DNA of 64,000 nt from Amoebophrya sp. A120 (GCA_905178155.1 CAJINV010000001.1:13842664-13906663), one strand, 5' to 3'. Counted from the stretch's first letter, positions 24,101 to 38,400 are shown. Notes: generated from the sequence alone by a model not told the origin. Numbers and translations are program-made.

Positions 24101-27100
24101 GGGCACAGCGTGACGTTTCCGGGCGCCTGTGGGACGGGGCGCAACGTGATTCTGGAAGCCAAGTCGTTTCTCAGCTACGACATCATCCCCCAATTCCAGC
24201 AACCGGTGGTGCGTTTGACTGGTTTGAAGCGCGGCGCGGGGGTCAAGACAAAACTAGAATTTGAGTTCTACGCGCTCTCCCCGGCCAACACGCTCTACCT
24301 GTTCAGCGAACCGCAACTGGATTTGGCGGCCATCTCCTTCGCGGAAGTCGAAACCTACCACCCGCTGACGGGGGAAAGAAAGTACGAGGTCCGTACTCCC
24401 TTCGGGTATGATGCGGAGCTCGCCTACCCGTACAACCCGCTCGTGGTGGGTATTATGGCGGTGAACGCGATCACGATCCCAGGGAACTACAGTCGCACGT
24501 TCTTCCGGTTAGTAGACCTGGTTTTTCCCGTCGGCACGCAGAGCGTCCGCTACACCATCCGGAGTTTCACGGCCCGCACGCTGCGCGACGAGATGTTCTT
24601 TGAGGGGTTCACGCTTCCAGGGGGGATCAACGTGTACGATGTTTGGATGCGCGGGGCGTGGTGGCAGAAGCCGCCCTCGAGCTTGCGCTCGCAGTACATG
24701 CTTCCGCGCGTGAACGCGCGGCCGGGGCGGGCAAAAGTCGAGTTTTCCGTTGCGAACCCGAACACGAACTTCCTGGAAATTCGTTCCGGCAGCGAGATAC
24801 AGTTCGCACCCGTCGATGTCTGCCTCTACGAGAAGGGCACTGGATTGCTGGTGCCGTTGAAGTCCGTTCATGTCTACCAGGCCGCGAACTTGGACACGCC
24901 CGGAAAAATGGACGACATCCTGCACCTGGAGCTCGGCGAGCGCGGCGACACATCCACGAACCACGGCGCGGAGTTCGGGACACCAGGCACCCTGGTGTAC
25001 TTGGACCTGCAGGGCCACCTGCACGATGGAGCGACGGTGACCACGAATCTGCAAACCAACAAGGCCGCCGCGGCTGCAGCAGCGGGTACAGCCACAACAC
25101 CCGGGGCAGCTTCACTCGTCACGACATCTACCGGAGAACAACAAATGATAACCACGAGCACGACGTCGTCCACTATCGTCCCCCAGACGCCGAAGCTCCT
25201 CTTCTTCAATGAGTCGATTTCCCTCGCGCACAACCCCGCGACGTTTCCCATTCTGCGCGGGCAGCCCACCATCAACTTCGACCAGCTCCGCATCCCGATC
25301 GCGCAGGCCATGCCGGGCATGCTGCAGCTGCCCGCCCCGCAGGTGAACCCGGACTTTGTCGGGTTCGTCGCCGCCCTCGACGCGAACACGGGCGCCGCGC
25401 GCAGGTCGCTAACCACAGCATCATCAACAGCCGCCAGTACAACAGCAGCGACCCCGTCCGGAATGCTGCGGGTGGTCGCGAAGATGGAGTTCGACGTCAT
25501 TTTCCAAACGTACACCGACTGCTTTCCGAACTGGAAAATGCCGGACAGCCTCGTTGCCGTGACCCCGGTGCCGAAGGCCGTGCCGCCGGGGTTCGTCACG
25601 TCGACAACCACCACCACGACCACCTCCACCACGACCTACCTCCTGAACAACGCACCGCAGATCAGCTTCTCCTTCACGCCGTTCCAAACCGTGTTGACTA
25701 GTGCGATCGCGCGCAGCCTGTTCTGCGACAACGGAAACTACCACCTGTTTGGGTCCTACGACAAGTACTGGTCCAACGCGGACATGGCGCCGAACTGCGC
25801 GAACAAGGCACAGTACGTGTGGCAGTCGCCGCGGATCCGGGTGCTGGAAATGCGCCCGGGGCGGTACGACGACTTTGGGCACCCGCAGCCCGTGGAGTAC
25901 GACCTGTACCCGAACACCGTCGTGGGGGGCGGCTGGCAGCCCGGTGCGCTGTCCGGCAGCACGCCAAACCCCTACAGCCCCGGACTGGACGGGCCGGAGG
26001 AGTGCAAGACGCTCTGCTCCGCGCACCGGAACTGCACCATGTTCCAGTTCTTCAAGCCGGACAAAAACTGCCACTTCCGCTTCACGGATGCGCCCTGGGC
26101 GCCGACGCTCCAGATCGGGAACGACATCAATAGCTACGCGCAGCGCGGCCTGACCGTGTTCTTCGAGATCACGAAAAACGTCAGCGGCATGGAGGTGTCC
26201 GCACCGGAGCTGTACGCGCGCTTGCAGACGCGGCTGCAGAACCCGCGATCGGACTTCGTGCACGACCCCGACTTCTACCCCTTTTCGCAGCGGGTCAGCA
26301 GTCTGGTCACCGTGAAGGACGACGGCACCATCGTGCCCGCGGAAGTTGCGGCCGTGACCAGCACGACTAGTACCACGACGACGACCAGCACCACCACGTC
26401 GACCACGTGTGTGTACGCGGATCCGAACGACACCAACAGCACGATGGATTGCATTGGCGATGTACCAATACTGCCGACGAACGCGACGGCCGCGTTTCAA
26501 GAAAACGCAAATTTCACGCAGCCATGGTGGGGGAAGGACACCAGTAGCTACTTGGTGTACCGCCAGGATCTCGTGTGCCCGTCGCGCGTCGAGACGTTTG
26601 GGTTTGGAAACTACATTTTCTACAGCGACTTGCAGACGTACGGGCGGGCGCTTAGCATTCCGACGCCCCACGGGATTCTAGATCGGAAATTCGTGAACAT
26701 GAGCTACGCGTCGCCGAAGATCGCAGGGTCGACAAAACACACCTTGCAGCCGAACACGCGGTACGTTGCGGATTTCTTCATCCGCAGCCCCCAAACGGGC
26801 ACGCCGACCGAACCGTTCTCGCAAACGAAATGGGCGCTGGACACGTGGATCGACCCGAGCTTCAGTCCCACCGACCCGCAGAACATGGCGACCGGGGCGC
26901 TGCCGATCAACACGAACGATTTCCTCGATACCGGGCCGGGCGGAATTGGCGACTTGGACGCAGACAACTTCACCGAGAAAGTCACCACGGGGCACTCCCC
27001 GCCGTCGGCCTTGCTTACCATTCAACTTACCGTGCGCCCGTCGCGGTTGGGCAAGAAGTACATCCTGTACGCCGCCGAAAACTTCACGTTCGCGTCGAAT

Positions 27101-29815
27101 TTGCAGGTGCTCCAGATGCCCCAGCGGCACCCGCTGCCGACCAAGAATTTGGGGATGGCGCGGATGAGCCATTTGTACGTAAAAGAAAATGCGGTGATCA
27201 AAGCCTCCGACCCCACGGAATACTACAACAATTACCAGGTGGACACGGTGCTCCAGGGCCGGGACATGCGATTCCGGCCGAGGGACAGCCTGGAATTTAC
27301 CTGCCCGGGGGTGCGTTTGAACCCCGAGCCCGGGATCTTTCGGGACACGGATGACTGCATAGAGACCGACCCACTAAGTTTGGAGATGCAGGTGCACTCA
27401 CCCAGAAATTTGACGGCGATCACGACTTTCTTCTTCGAAAGTTACGACGGGAACGGGAACCTGTTGGCGTTTGGAGAAATCGAAGGTTTGTGAGTTTTGT
27501 ATACACTATATGCTTCTTTCTGAGAGTCTGGGTTGTGGTTGTGCTGGTTGTGCCTGTGCGCAGAGCCAGTATTTAGTGATGCTCATGCTTTTGGAAATTC
27601 GTTCTGAGTCGCCAAGGATTTTGTACTACGACCCTCAATTACAATTTTACCGATGACTCCACCTCCAGGTTTTTCCCTATCCTCCCTCGAGGCTGCGGTG
27701 ACTTTTCCGAAGATGGCAAGCATGTACCAGACCGTGGTGGGTGTGACCGTGAAAACTCGAACGGTTGTCCCGAAGCTGACCAAACTGCGCCTGAAAGCGC
27801 CCACCGGAATCTACCTCAGTTGCTACAACCTGGACGCCTTCTGGCGGTCCATCCGGACCTGCCAAAGTGCGAACGCGTGGCGCGATTTTTACATCATTCT
27901 GAACGAAACCGTTCCGGCGGGGGACACCATCAACATTGCCTCCGTCATCATGGGGCTGACCCCGGTGCACTTCTTCCCGCTGGACCGCACGTTTGACGTG
28001 TACTTGGAGAACGCGTACACCCGCGCCAACGTGGACGTGAAACACGACTTCTACGAGTCGGATGGCTTGCAGGTGGTGGAGTCTCTGTTCGTCGAACGCC
28101 CGTTCCCCCCGGGGTTACACGCGGTCGGAAACGACGTGATGCTCTACCTGCACTTTACGAGGACGTTGGGGTACAAGGTGACCCACATGGACATCGACTT
28201 CCCCGGGTTCTTGTTCCCGCCCTCCATCGATGCGCCGGAAGAAGAGGAAGCCACGGCGCCGCCAACGGCGGACTCCGTGGAGGTGACGACTTTGCCCCCG
28301 GCTATGGCGATGACCGCGCCCAACGCCACGAACGCCACGACTTCAGCATCAGCAGATGGCACTAGCAGTAGCGCTGGTAGTACTACTGCGTCAGCCACTG
28401 GAGCGGCGACAGGAGGCACGACCTCGACGAACGGCCAGATCTCCGCCGGAACCGACACAAGTAGTGCCGACGGTGCAGCAGGAGCTGGTACCAACGGCAA
28501 TGGAGCCACGACTACCGAAATCAGCACCACAACGTTCAATCCCTTCAATTACGATGCAGCAAATCCCCTCGTGTTCTACGAGAAGCAGATGATGCCAGTG
28601 GAGCTAGTGACCACGATGAACACTAAAGAGCTGAAGCGCGTCACGCTGCACATCAACCAGCCCATCGAGGAGGGGAGGTACGGGATCCGGGTCACCCTGC
28701 AGGGCAACTACTTCGAGCGTGCGCGGGGCAATCCGCGGGTGGATCGCGCCATTTACCTGCGGATGCACTTCAACAACAGCGAGTTTGCCACGTTTTTCTA
28801 CGGCGGCGGAGAGCGGTTGATGCCTTTCGAACTAGACCCGGAGTACAACGACCTGAACGATCCGCGCCCGTCGTTTAGCTCCGCGCATGGCCGCTGGTCC
28901 AAGTCATTTGAGGTGTTGTGGTTCGCCGTACTTGCTGCCTTGGCGCATTTGCTGCTCGGTTGCTCCTCTACTTCATCCGGAGATGTCGTCAGCACAAGCA
29001 GGACTTCTGCCGCTGCTAGAACAAGAGTTAGAGCAAACGGAGACCGCACTTTGGGAGCGTTAACAAAGGCAGAAGGTTTGAGCGCTTGGGGAAAAATTTC
29101 CCTCGCTGAATTCGCCTCGTTTCTTCTAGTGCTCCTTGGTGCGACGCATAGAGATGACGTGAAAGGCTGCAAAAGACTCCCGCAGGGCTCCGACGATGAT
29201 GAGCAACCCCCCGCCACAGAGTTCGAGGGTGATGGCGGCGAAGCAGATTGTGACCAATTGGTGGAAGGAGCAGAAGAAGTCGGTGACGTGAACGACTTAG
29301 AGGACCACGAAGCGCTGGCGGACCACAAGACGACTCCATCTTGTGAGTATCATGTCGAAAGAGAAATCGAAAGCGAGGCAAAAATCGAAGCCACGATAGG
29401 AGCCATGAAAATGAAAACGAGGCTTTTTTCTTTAACAGGGCAGAGTTCTTCTTCTTCATCGTCTTCTTCCAGGAGAAATTTCCTGCTTGCTCCCCGATCT
29501 GGAGACGATCCGCAGCATGGCGATGAAAATAGTGCACAAGGACCAACAAATAGATCAGCTGCCTCCACCCACAGTGATACGGACGACGGCTGTCCACAGG
29601 AGGAGCAGGCTGCAGGCGATGAGGCAGCGGGAGACGATGCACATCAGCAAAGCAGCAGAACTATTTTTCCAAAACCTTGTTTCTTGAAACCTGTACACTT
29701 TTGGCAACAAGTTCTTATAACGAGCTGCACAGCGGCGCAGTTCCAATTCTATCCGAGCAGGTCAAGGCGGAGGAAAAGAAAGAATCCGCTAAACCAACAC
29801 ATAGACCCAGGATGA
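21111..29815 (+). CDS. Very large secreted or surface multidomain protein (TSP1-like, PAN/apple-like)
   Basis: Exons 21111-22887, 22995-23697, 23866-27485 and 27669-29815 join in phases 1, 2 and 1 to give 8247 nt (2748 aa). All three introns are GT-AG, 107-183 bp. The N-terminus is a signal peptide (LTALLLHAAALFLLCSLC). Exon 2 opens with a Thr run followed by Cys-rich sequence with WSGYG and WTQYSECT, resembling degenerate thrombospondin type-1 repeats. Around residues 1515-1590 a segment with ECKTLCSAHRNCTMFQF resembles a PAN/apple module. Other Thr-rich linkers occur at exon 3 start, near 25600 and near 26360. Potential N-glycosylation sites are frequent. A hydrophobic segment near residue 2446 (VLWFAVLAALAHLLLGC) may be a membrane anchor, followed by a hydrophilic Ser/Asp/Glu-rich tail. 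It may be an adhesin or envelope protein; the specific role is unknown. Confidence 0.75.
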
Positions 29816-30499
29816 ACTCCAGTCGCGTCGTACGTTCTTTGCTACATCGCCACGCCGGTCCGATACGCAACATGCTTTTCATGCCGGGCATGAAGCATGT
29901 TGCTATCGGAGTGAACTGCACTTTTCCAGAATCTACTGAATCCTACTCAGCTTTCTTTTGAAGTACTTTTACACTACGCAATACAGAATGAAACAAACTA
30001 GCAGGTTCCGAGGGAGTTCCATCAGCACACCAGCTTGGATCCCCTTTCGCGAAACCGGAAAGGACTACGCGAAGCGAAGGCCGGAAAGAGACTATGATTG
30101 TTCTGCCCTTGCATCTGCTTATTTCGGTAAGACGCAACCCGAGCCTGGCCCCAATACATTCTTGTTCTATTTTTTTGCTGAGATGCTGCTACTCCTTTGT
30201 TTTTGTGGTTCATTTTGTTGGTGGAATTCCGCTCCTTGCCTGTGTTTTCGGCGGATCACATTAGTGGTCGGATGCTAACGTGAAAAACAAAATAAATCGA
30301 TCTCTCGCACGCATTCCATATGTGTCGCATGTTTTTTTTTTCAAATGTGGCTGACCTTCAGAGAGCACGGCATGGACACAGTCGCCGATTCATTAAACGC
30401 TTGATATGCATATCTTGCTCCTGTTTTTACAAACAAACTACGTCGTAAATAAGTACTTACTCACTTCAAACATTTCCATTTCGCTTCGCTGCCGCAACC
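29816..30499. other. Intergenic region with a 3' hairpin
   Basis: Apart from the hairpin at 29860-29909, I see only AT-rich sequence with no coding signal. Confidence 0.5.
29860..29909. repeat. Long near-perfect hairpin downstream of a stop codon
   Basis: The left arm CCGATACGCAACATGC plus TTTTCATGCC pairs with GGCATGAAGCATGTTGC plus TATCGG, giving a stem of about 23 bp with small bulges and essentially no loop. It lies 45 bases after the stop at 29815, probably in the 3' UTR. Confidence 0.85.
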
Positions 30500-31675
30500 A
30501 TGTCCGAGCCGCTCGCGTCAGTGGAGAGCCCTCTCCTTCTGGATTGGTTTCCGAAAGGAACGACGCAGCTCGATATTGCCGGACTGGGTAAAGACGGCGA
30601 GAAATTTTCCACCTCCGCCACGACATCAGCTGCGCTAAAGGTCAGGCTGCACCGAATAGCTACGTTTTGCGGGATGATCCTCGGTTTTCCGATTTATTGG
30701 ATCCTGGCCAGCATTTCGCTGACCGTCTACTGCTTGTTTTTCAGCACTTACTGGACGACCAAACTCGGCATGATTTTTTACATCGCGTTTATCTATTTCG
30801 ACGGGCCGCAGCGCATCCAGGGCACTGGGTACGACCAAAGGCTGACAAATTTTGTGACCCTCGCTAACAAGAGATTCGCGATTTGGAAAATCTGCATGGC
30901 CTACTACCCGATGCGCATTTACAAAACCAGCGAGGAGGTGGAAGACGCGGAGAAGCACCCGCGTTTGATGTTTGTCACGCACCCTCACGGAGTGTTTGGG
31001 ATCGCCACGCAGGGGAACTTGGGCACCTTTGGCTCCGGGGTAGACCGACTGTTTCCGAAAAGACCGGACTTGCCGGAAAGAATGCGGCTGATGGCGCTCG
31101 AGACACTGTTGTACTTACCCTTTGTGCGCGAATATTTCCTGCTTGGTGGGATCTACTCACCGAGTCGCGCGAGCTTCCGCCGCATTTTCGCCCGTGGCGA
31201 GTTCCCGGTTCTGAATCTGGGGGGCGCAGCGGAAAGTCTGGTCTATCAGGAGAATAACGAACTCAAAGTGATTTTGAAAAACCGAAAAGGCTTCGTCAAA
31301 GTCGCGCTGGAAAATGGCGCGAGTTTGGTCCCCTGTATCGCCTTCGAAGAAAACCAGGCGTTTCACGTGTTCCGACCGAACCCGAACTCCTTTGTGGGAA
31401 AGATGCAGAAGACGATGCAGAAAACCTTCAAGTTTGGCCTACCGCTGTTTTACGGAAACCTACTCCCGTTCCATCCCCGGAGGCATCCGCAGCCTCTGTA
31501 CATTGGTGCACCATTGGCCCCGGAGGCTCCCATTGAGAGCCCGACGCAGGCACAAATTGACGAAAAGCACACACAGTATGTACGCGCATTGCAAAAGTTG
31601 TTCGACGAGTACAAAGCGCACGCGGGACATCCTGACTGGGTGTTGAAGATTACCGATGATCAGGGTAGAGAGTAA
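30500..31675 (+). CDS. DGAT2: Diacylglycerol acyltransferase type 2 (DGAT2 family)
   Basis: This is an intronless 391-residue ORF. DGAT2 enzymes make triacylglycerol from diacylglycerol and acyl-CoA at the ER membrane. The family signature HPHG is at residues 161-164 (THPHGVFG). An N-terminal hydrophobic region at about 53-98 provides the membrane hairpin; YYP stands where many members have YFP; NLGGAAES matches the GG-E block; and NRKGFVKVALENGASLVPCI matches the RxGFxxxAxxxGxxLVP block, with FEE instead of the usual FGE. The length is normal. Monoacylglycerol or wax-ester acyltransferases of the same superfamily are possible alternatives. ATG context is CAACCATGT. It is the only gene in the window with no introns and a clear textbook enzyme function. 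Confidence 0.9.
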   Translation: MSEPLASVESPLLLDWFPKGTTQLDIAGLGKDGEKFSTSATTSAALKVRLHRIATFCGMILGFPIYWILASISLTVYCLFFSTYWTTKLGMIFYIAFIYFDGPQRIQGTGYDQRLTNFVTLANKRFAIWKICMAYYPMRIYKTSEEVEDAEKHPRLMFVTHPHGVFGIATQGNLGTFGSGVDRLFPKRPDLPERMRLMALETLLYLPFVREYFLLGGIYSPSRASFRRIFARGEFPVLNLGGAAESLVYQENNELKVILKNRKGFVKVALENGASLVPCIAFEENQAFHVFRPNPNSFVGKMQKTMQKTFKFGLPLFYGNLLPFHPRRHPQPLYIGAPLAPEAPIESPTQAQIDEKHTQYVRALQKLFDEYKAHAGHPDWVLKITDDQGRE

Positions 31676-32489
31676 AACTTTTGCAGTGCATGTGTGCTGT
31701 GGGCGCAACATCTCTCCTGCAAAGTGATTTGTGCAAAAATTGTTCCTGTGCGTCGCAAAATGCGGGAAAAGCTTAGCATACCTGCTAGGGCACTAAAGCT
31801 AAGGGAAGCTCCTTTGTCGTACGATCTTTTCTCAGTTCCGGCAAGCACTAATTTTTGGTCGTGTCAAAATGTGTCTGGTCAAACTGTAATTTTTTCTCTA
31901 CAACAAGGCAGCTAGGGCTACCTCCAAGAAAAAAAAACATCACTGTTTTCGTACAGCTCAAACGTTGATTTCGTACAGCTCAGAGCTAACCTATTCGTGT
32001 GACGATCACCATCTTCTCTCCCGCCTTTCGTACGTCTTTTCGTTCAAAACCGTCTGGAATGATAAGACCATACTGTCCTCGTCACGGTCACAAAAAAAGT
32101 GGCCCTTCGTCCAAGTTCAGAACCCAATCGTCCCTCGGTAGTATTCGTGCATTGTCGTATGGCATCGTGTTTACATCTCGTAAAATAAAAAGGTAAAGTG
32201 AAAGTCTAGCTGTGTCTAAACCTAACTTGCGCAACAGTGACCATTATAGTCATAACCCGCATCGTGGAAGCAAAAGCTTCGTTCATGCGGACGCGACTAT
32301 TGTGTACTACACTAGTTAATCTCCTACAACTGTAGTTACTTGTCGTTGAACTTGACAACTTCACCGATTGCAATTGTTGTCGATCCATCTGATACTCCTT
32401 TTCATTTATGGTAATTGCTCGTCTTCCAGTGGTAGTTGTTTTTCTCTCTTAGGGCTAGCAGACAGCAGGGTCGGAGAGAGAAAACCACC
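31676..32489. other. Intergenic region, AT-rich
   Basis: There is no supported gene or repeat element. A short direct duplication of TCGTACAGCTCA-like sequence occurs near 31950-31985. Confidence 0.45.
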
Positions 32490-35400
32490 ATGACGTTCGA
32501 CATGGAGCTCGGGTTCCCCGCGGTGGCGGAGCGTGGCCGGCGGTTCGAGATTTTGATCCAGGACGGTGCCATAGCAGTACCCGGAGCCCATACCGATGTC
32601 GAGCGTCTCTACGGGGACCGAGTTACGCGCCATAGCCTGGTGCTGCAGGTCCCAAACATAACCATCTGGCAACTCACTTCCGGGCAACCAAGCAGCTCGG
32701 GCATAGAACTCGAGGGAATCGGTACTGAGTTGGATAATTTCTTCGTGCTTGTTTTTTTACCACTTGTCTAAGTTGACACGTTTTGCATTTTTTCTTGTTC
32801 TGTTGTGGCCGCGGAATGCAAGAATGAAGATTTTTAACAACGCTTGTCCACCACCCTTAGAAGTGGCCAATATCGATCGGAACATTAAGTACCGTTACCG
32901 ATTCGATACGACTAGAACATACTTCACTCTCACTAAAAAAATCGCCTCAGCTACCTTCGAGCGTCTGGAGGTTGGTGCGCAAGGGGTTTCCGCCGAAGTC
33001 CGCCGCGGGAAGAACAACGCGCTCTTCATTGACCTGACCGGCTTCGATAACCTCTCTGCGGGGGATCTACTGTCTCTGAAACACCGTGGGTATTTCCCGG
33101 TCCCGCTCATCCTTTACTACACCAGTGACCACGACGCCGAGCTCAGTAAGGCGCGCAACAGTACAGCCAGAAGTTCTTCTCGAAGTAAGCGAAAGACCAC
33201 TGCCAGCGTCGATGACGACGAGTGGGAAATGGTGCAGAAACTGCACCCCATTCACCTCGAGGCTTTCGTGCACATGGATTGCCGCGTGCCGACAAACGGG
33301 GACCACCCGGACGTCGCCTGGTACCGCGGTGAGTTAGACCGCCAGATTCCGCGACTCCGCAGCGCGCACACGGCTTTGGTGGCGGAGCACAAGAAAAGGA
33401 AAGCGGAGGAAGAGAAGAAGCAAAGACTAAGAGACCGGCAAATGCTGGAAGAAGAGGAAAGAAAGGCCACTATGTACGAAGAGGAACAGAAAAGGTACGA
33501 ATCAATATCAATTTATTTTACGCATAAGTACTTTTTACCAGAGTCAATGCTGTGTGATGTTCCTTTTCCGCATCTGTCTGTCGTGATTTTTCTCGAGTTG
33601 GTTGTTTGGCTCATCTTACTTCGCAATGATACGCTCTGCGACCACGACGACTCCACGTGAACATTCGCATCGCTGCATGATGCATTCATTTTATCGCCCG
33701 AGTGTGACCACATCTTCAAAAACTCAATCAGGTTGGCCGCGATGCACGTGAAGCGTCAGAGTCAGTTGGCGGAGATATATGCGGAGCAGCAGCGTACTGG
33801 TGAGATCGTGCCGACGCCGCGGACCGGAAACACTGGCGTCAACTACGGAAACCATGGATCCTTGCAGATTATGACGCCGCGGCTGCCCTCGTCGGGCTCC
33901 TCGTCTTCCATAAGAACGCTCAGCGTGCGGGGCGCTTCGCGCCACATCGACAAGGTGTCGGTCAACAAAATCGATCTGGCCGAAGTGAAAAGTCTGGACT
34001 TCAGAAATCCAGGGCCGATCTTGCACATCAGTATAATCTTCTTGTTCACCCTTAGTTCCTTGTTGCTTTCGTCACGTTTTCATCTTTGTTGAAATCGATC
34101 TAGAATAGAGACTTGTTCTATGTTGTACTAACACGTCTTAGCGACATACAATTCCAATTGCTACGCAGTACTAGCAAGGCCAAAGGACGATGATGTAGAT
34201 CATGCACTGTTATAAAAATTTCGCTCATTGAAACCACACGACCAGGTCACACGCCACTCGCGGGTGATAACGAACCTATTCTTGACTCGCCGAAACTCGA
34301 GCCGGAGCGGATGTTTTACATGAAGCGTGACATCGTGGAGCACCAGTTGCGGGCGTTGAAGCCCACCTCTGACCTGGAGGACGAGATTGCGCTGTTGAAG
34401 CTTCGCATCCTGAAGCAGCTGATTTTCAAGAAGGCGCACGAGATTTTGGGTACGACGCACGAGGAGCGCGAGGTCTACACCTACTGCGAACTTTTCCCGC
34501 GATTGTGGGATGTCGTCCCGGAAAACCGGTTTGCGGAGAAGCCGCCAAAGCTGGCCCGCGGCTCCATGATCGTGATGACCATGAACATGCTGGCCCGGGG
34601 TTTGTCCAGCGGGCCGGCGGGCGACCCGGAACTCCGGTACATCCCGCCGAAGCCGAAGATCGTGCACAGCTTCGAGGCACCCGTGCGCACCACCACGCGA
34701 TACGGCCGGACCGTGCACGTGGAACGACCGCAGGAGTTTGTGCAGAGCAGTTCTTTGCGGTATGACACACTGTACGAGGGCGTGAATCGACCGCACAAGG
34801 CCACCTGGGTGGGGGACCATAGTCCGCGCATGATGGGCATACCGGTGGAGCCCTTGAGTCCGCGGGAGGATCTCGCCAGAGGGGGGTTGTTGCTGCGCAG
34901 AGGAGCAGGAGCAGGTGGCGCAGCTGCAACTACCGGAGGAGACCACCATATCCATCTGGGCGGCATTATGGTACCCACGATCGGCGACCCAAATCTGGTT
35001 GCACCCCAAGTCAAGACGGATCATCTTCACGAGAATGTGCACAGCGGCCAGCACGTACCGCATTTAGACTTGCCCGCGCACCTTGCCGAGCCTCCCATAC
35101 TAGCGGCGGGCGCAAGCTCGGTTCCGGTGCCACACCACCTGAAGTTTGGCGGCGGTCCCCGGCAGCAGCGCATCTCGCTCGAGGCGAGCAATATGCTACC
35201 ACCGACCGCGACGCCGCGACCATTGCATCCGGCCTTGCAGAAGTTCTCCGGCAGCGCCAGGTTGCAACTCGACCGCACCCGACTGGCAAAGCCGCAGGTT
35301 GAGCTTAAGGAAGTGCCGAGTCTGTTGGACCTGAGGGCCAAGATGATGGATGCTGTCACTCCGCGCGACGGAATGAACTCCATAGTGCCTCCGCTTATCA

Positions 35401-38400
35401 TGCAGCTAGGTGGCGGAACAAACAAGATGAACGGTACGCGTCCGGGAGCGCCGCAATGGACGAAGAATATTCCGCAGGTCACACCGCGAGGGCTTTCTCC
35501 CCGCGAGGTGCAAATGGTGCAAGGGCCGGCAACTGTCCGGACCTTCGCGGAAGGGTACCACAGGATGAGCAAGGCATCACAGTTGTCCTCCAATCCTCCA
35601 GAGGAGGAGAGGTGGAACACCGAGGACCACGAGGAACACGCATCTGGATCACTTTCCGAGGACCATGATCTGCTTGTCAGCGACAGTACCAGCAAAGACC
35701 CGAAGCCCGCCGAACAAGGGGATAGCAGCGATGCACTGCAGTCCGAGGAGCAATGGCAAGACGAAGAGATTCTCGAAATTCAGGTGACCAAAGAAAGGTC
35801 GGATGTCGGAACAACTGCCGTAGCTGGTGTCCAACAAACGGCTTCCGCCTCCGCTTCCAGCAGCGCGGCCGCTGCAGCTGCGGCGGTAGAAGAGTCAGTC
35901 CCACTCCAGGATGAGGATGAGCTGCTTCACGCACAGTCTCCATCCATTACCTTCGCTCCCGGACCTGCGCACGAAGAGATTGTTGAGATCGAAGCAGCAG
36001 ATGCGCCAGATAGTGCACGTGTGTCCCCGAGGCACAACGACGGGGAACACCAGAGAGAGGCTGAGGACATGTCGATTACTTCTCTTTCCGCGGCATCAAG
36101 TCAGAAAGAGCAGCCGCAACAGCCAGCTGTCAACCAGCAGGAGGATGAACCAGCCGTAGAGGCGCAAAATTTCGTCGCAGAGGTTCTACCGACATCATCT
36201 TCGAGCGCTTGTAGCAGTAGTGATGAAAAGCGGGTAGCGCCTATAGTTCCCATGCTGCAGTTGAGCGACTCCAGCCGCAGTCGGCAAACCCCGGCTGGCA
36301 GCCCCACCGCGACAAACAGAAATACTACAGAATTTGTCTCGCTTGCGGAGGGGCACCACGCCACGCAGATCGAGGATCTCGAGCGGCTCGGATCTGCCGA
36401 GCAACTCTACGTCGACTCGGAGGACGACCAGCCGCACACCGCGCGGACCGCGGGCGTGAAGTTTTCCGCGCGCGCGCACTTGGCCTTGGCCCGGGAAAAC
36501 CCGTGGGTGAAGACGCATACGCACCACAAGCTCCCACACACCATTCACAAGCTGCGCAACACCCACTCCGTGCTGGTGCGCCCGCCGAAATCCCCCGAGG
36601 TACCGGAGCGGCCGTTCCAGCCCGACGAGTTCCACGTCAAGCGCACCGAGATCCTGGCGAGTAGCGCGATCACGCACGGGCCCTTCAACCACACCAACGA
36701 GGTCGCGACCCCGTTCCAGCACAGCAACGTGCTGACCGGGCGCAACACGTACGGGAAGAATCTAACCCGGGGCGAACTGCTCGGCCCCGAGGCTGCCATT
36801 TTCGCGTGGGAGCTGCGCAAGTTGAAAATTGTCGAGGAGGTGTTAAGAAACGACCCCACGGTGTTTGCGGTGCAGGAGTGCGACCAATACCACGACTTTT
36901 TGAAGCCGTTCCTGGCCGAACTCGGGTACCAGGGCATGTTCTGTCCGAAGTCCAACTCCGCGTGCCTGGAGCACGGGTACTACGCGGACGGGGTCGCACT
37001 GTTCTGGAAGTACGACGCGTTTGTGCTGAAGGAGAGGTACCGTGGGCTCACGTCCGCCGGGAGCCCCTGCGTGCTGGCTGTGTTAGAGTTTTACGACGGG
37101 GACCACATCGACAAGTCGATGCACGTCGCGTCGGAAGCCGCGCACCACGGCGGCAACGCCAGTCCCACGATCGGCGGCTACATGGTCCCGCAGGACCACA
37201 GCGCGAACATCGAGCACGGTGGCACCAGCCAGGTGGCCAAGCGGGCGCAGCTCGCGTCGCGGAACACCATCATCCTGGCCAACGCGGAGGACGGGGACAC
37301 ACCCCGGGTAACCACCCCGCGCATTAAAGTTTCCTGGTCCAACTCCTTCGGGCCGGATGTGCAGAGTCCTTTCAACCGCAACGGCTCAACGACCGCGGTG
37401 GAACTGCTGCCGGATACGGATGAGGACGAGGCGAGCAAGGTGGTGCGGGCGCGACGGGACGGGAAGAGAAGGGTGATTGAGTACGAGCCGGGCTACATTC
37501 CGCCACGAAAGTCGCACCAAATTGCGAAGAGAAAGCAAGAGGAGGGCGCCGGCCACTCGACGCCGCAAACGCCGCGGATGGTATCGGACATTGCCGGAAT
37601 GATGTTCGCGAACGCGCGCCCACCTAGGTTGAGTCGCGTGGATTCCCAGCTTCCGCCCGCGTCCACGCTGTTTTCCCGCACCGCGGAGGAGACCGGCCAC
37701 TTGCGCTACGGCGTCCAGCCGGTGCACGCGGTCCTGCCCGGAGGGAACACGGTGGAAACCGCGAAATCCATCCTGGATTCGGTGCGCGAGAAGCCGCGGG
37801 AGCCAATTTTGGCGCGCCCGTGCGAGGAAATTTCGCTGCCAGACTTCGGGACCATCTTTCAGGGCAGCGTCAAGCACATTCCGCACATTGCGGGGGCAGC
37901 AGGTGCCGCACCACACTTCCTGGACCAGCCGGCGTTGCCAAGCGTCAATCTGGGTGCGCCTGCGCAGGCGCCGGCACTACTTGGAAGCAAGACGCCTTCG
38001 AAGCACGACGAACACGTGAAGAGTATTGGCTCGCTGTCAGCGAAGGAGAAGGAGCGGCAGGAAAGGCGGAGCCAGGCCTTTAAGAAGCACAAAAAGGAAT
38101 ACATCATGGTCTGCACCACCCAGCTCCGTGCGGGCATCAACGAGGAGCTCCGGCGGGTGCAAGTGGAGGCAACCTTGGACCAGATGGACGTTATGCGGAT
38201 GGCATTTGAGTCCGAGTACGGCCGCAAACTGGACGGCACGGTGCTGCTGGGGGATTTGAACTGCAACCCGTTCGACCCCTCCGGTGCGGTGGAGACGGTG
38301 CTCCGGTCAGCTGAAAATTTCCAGTCCGCCTACGATTTGCCGGGCCGGGCGAAGGATTTGGTCACGTTCGGGGGCCCCAGTCGGGGCTTGAAGGTGCCGG

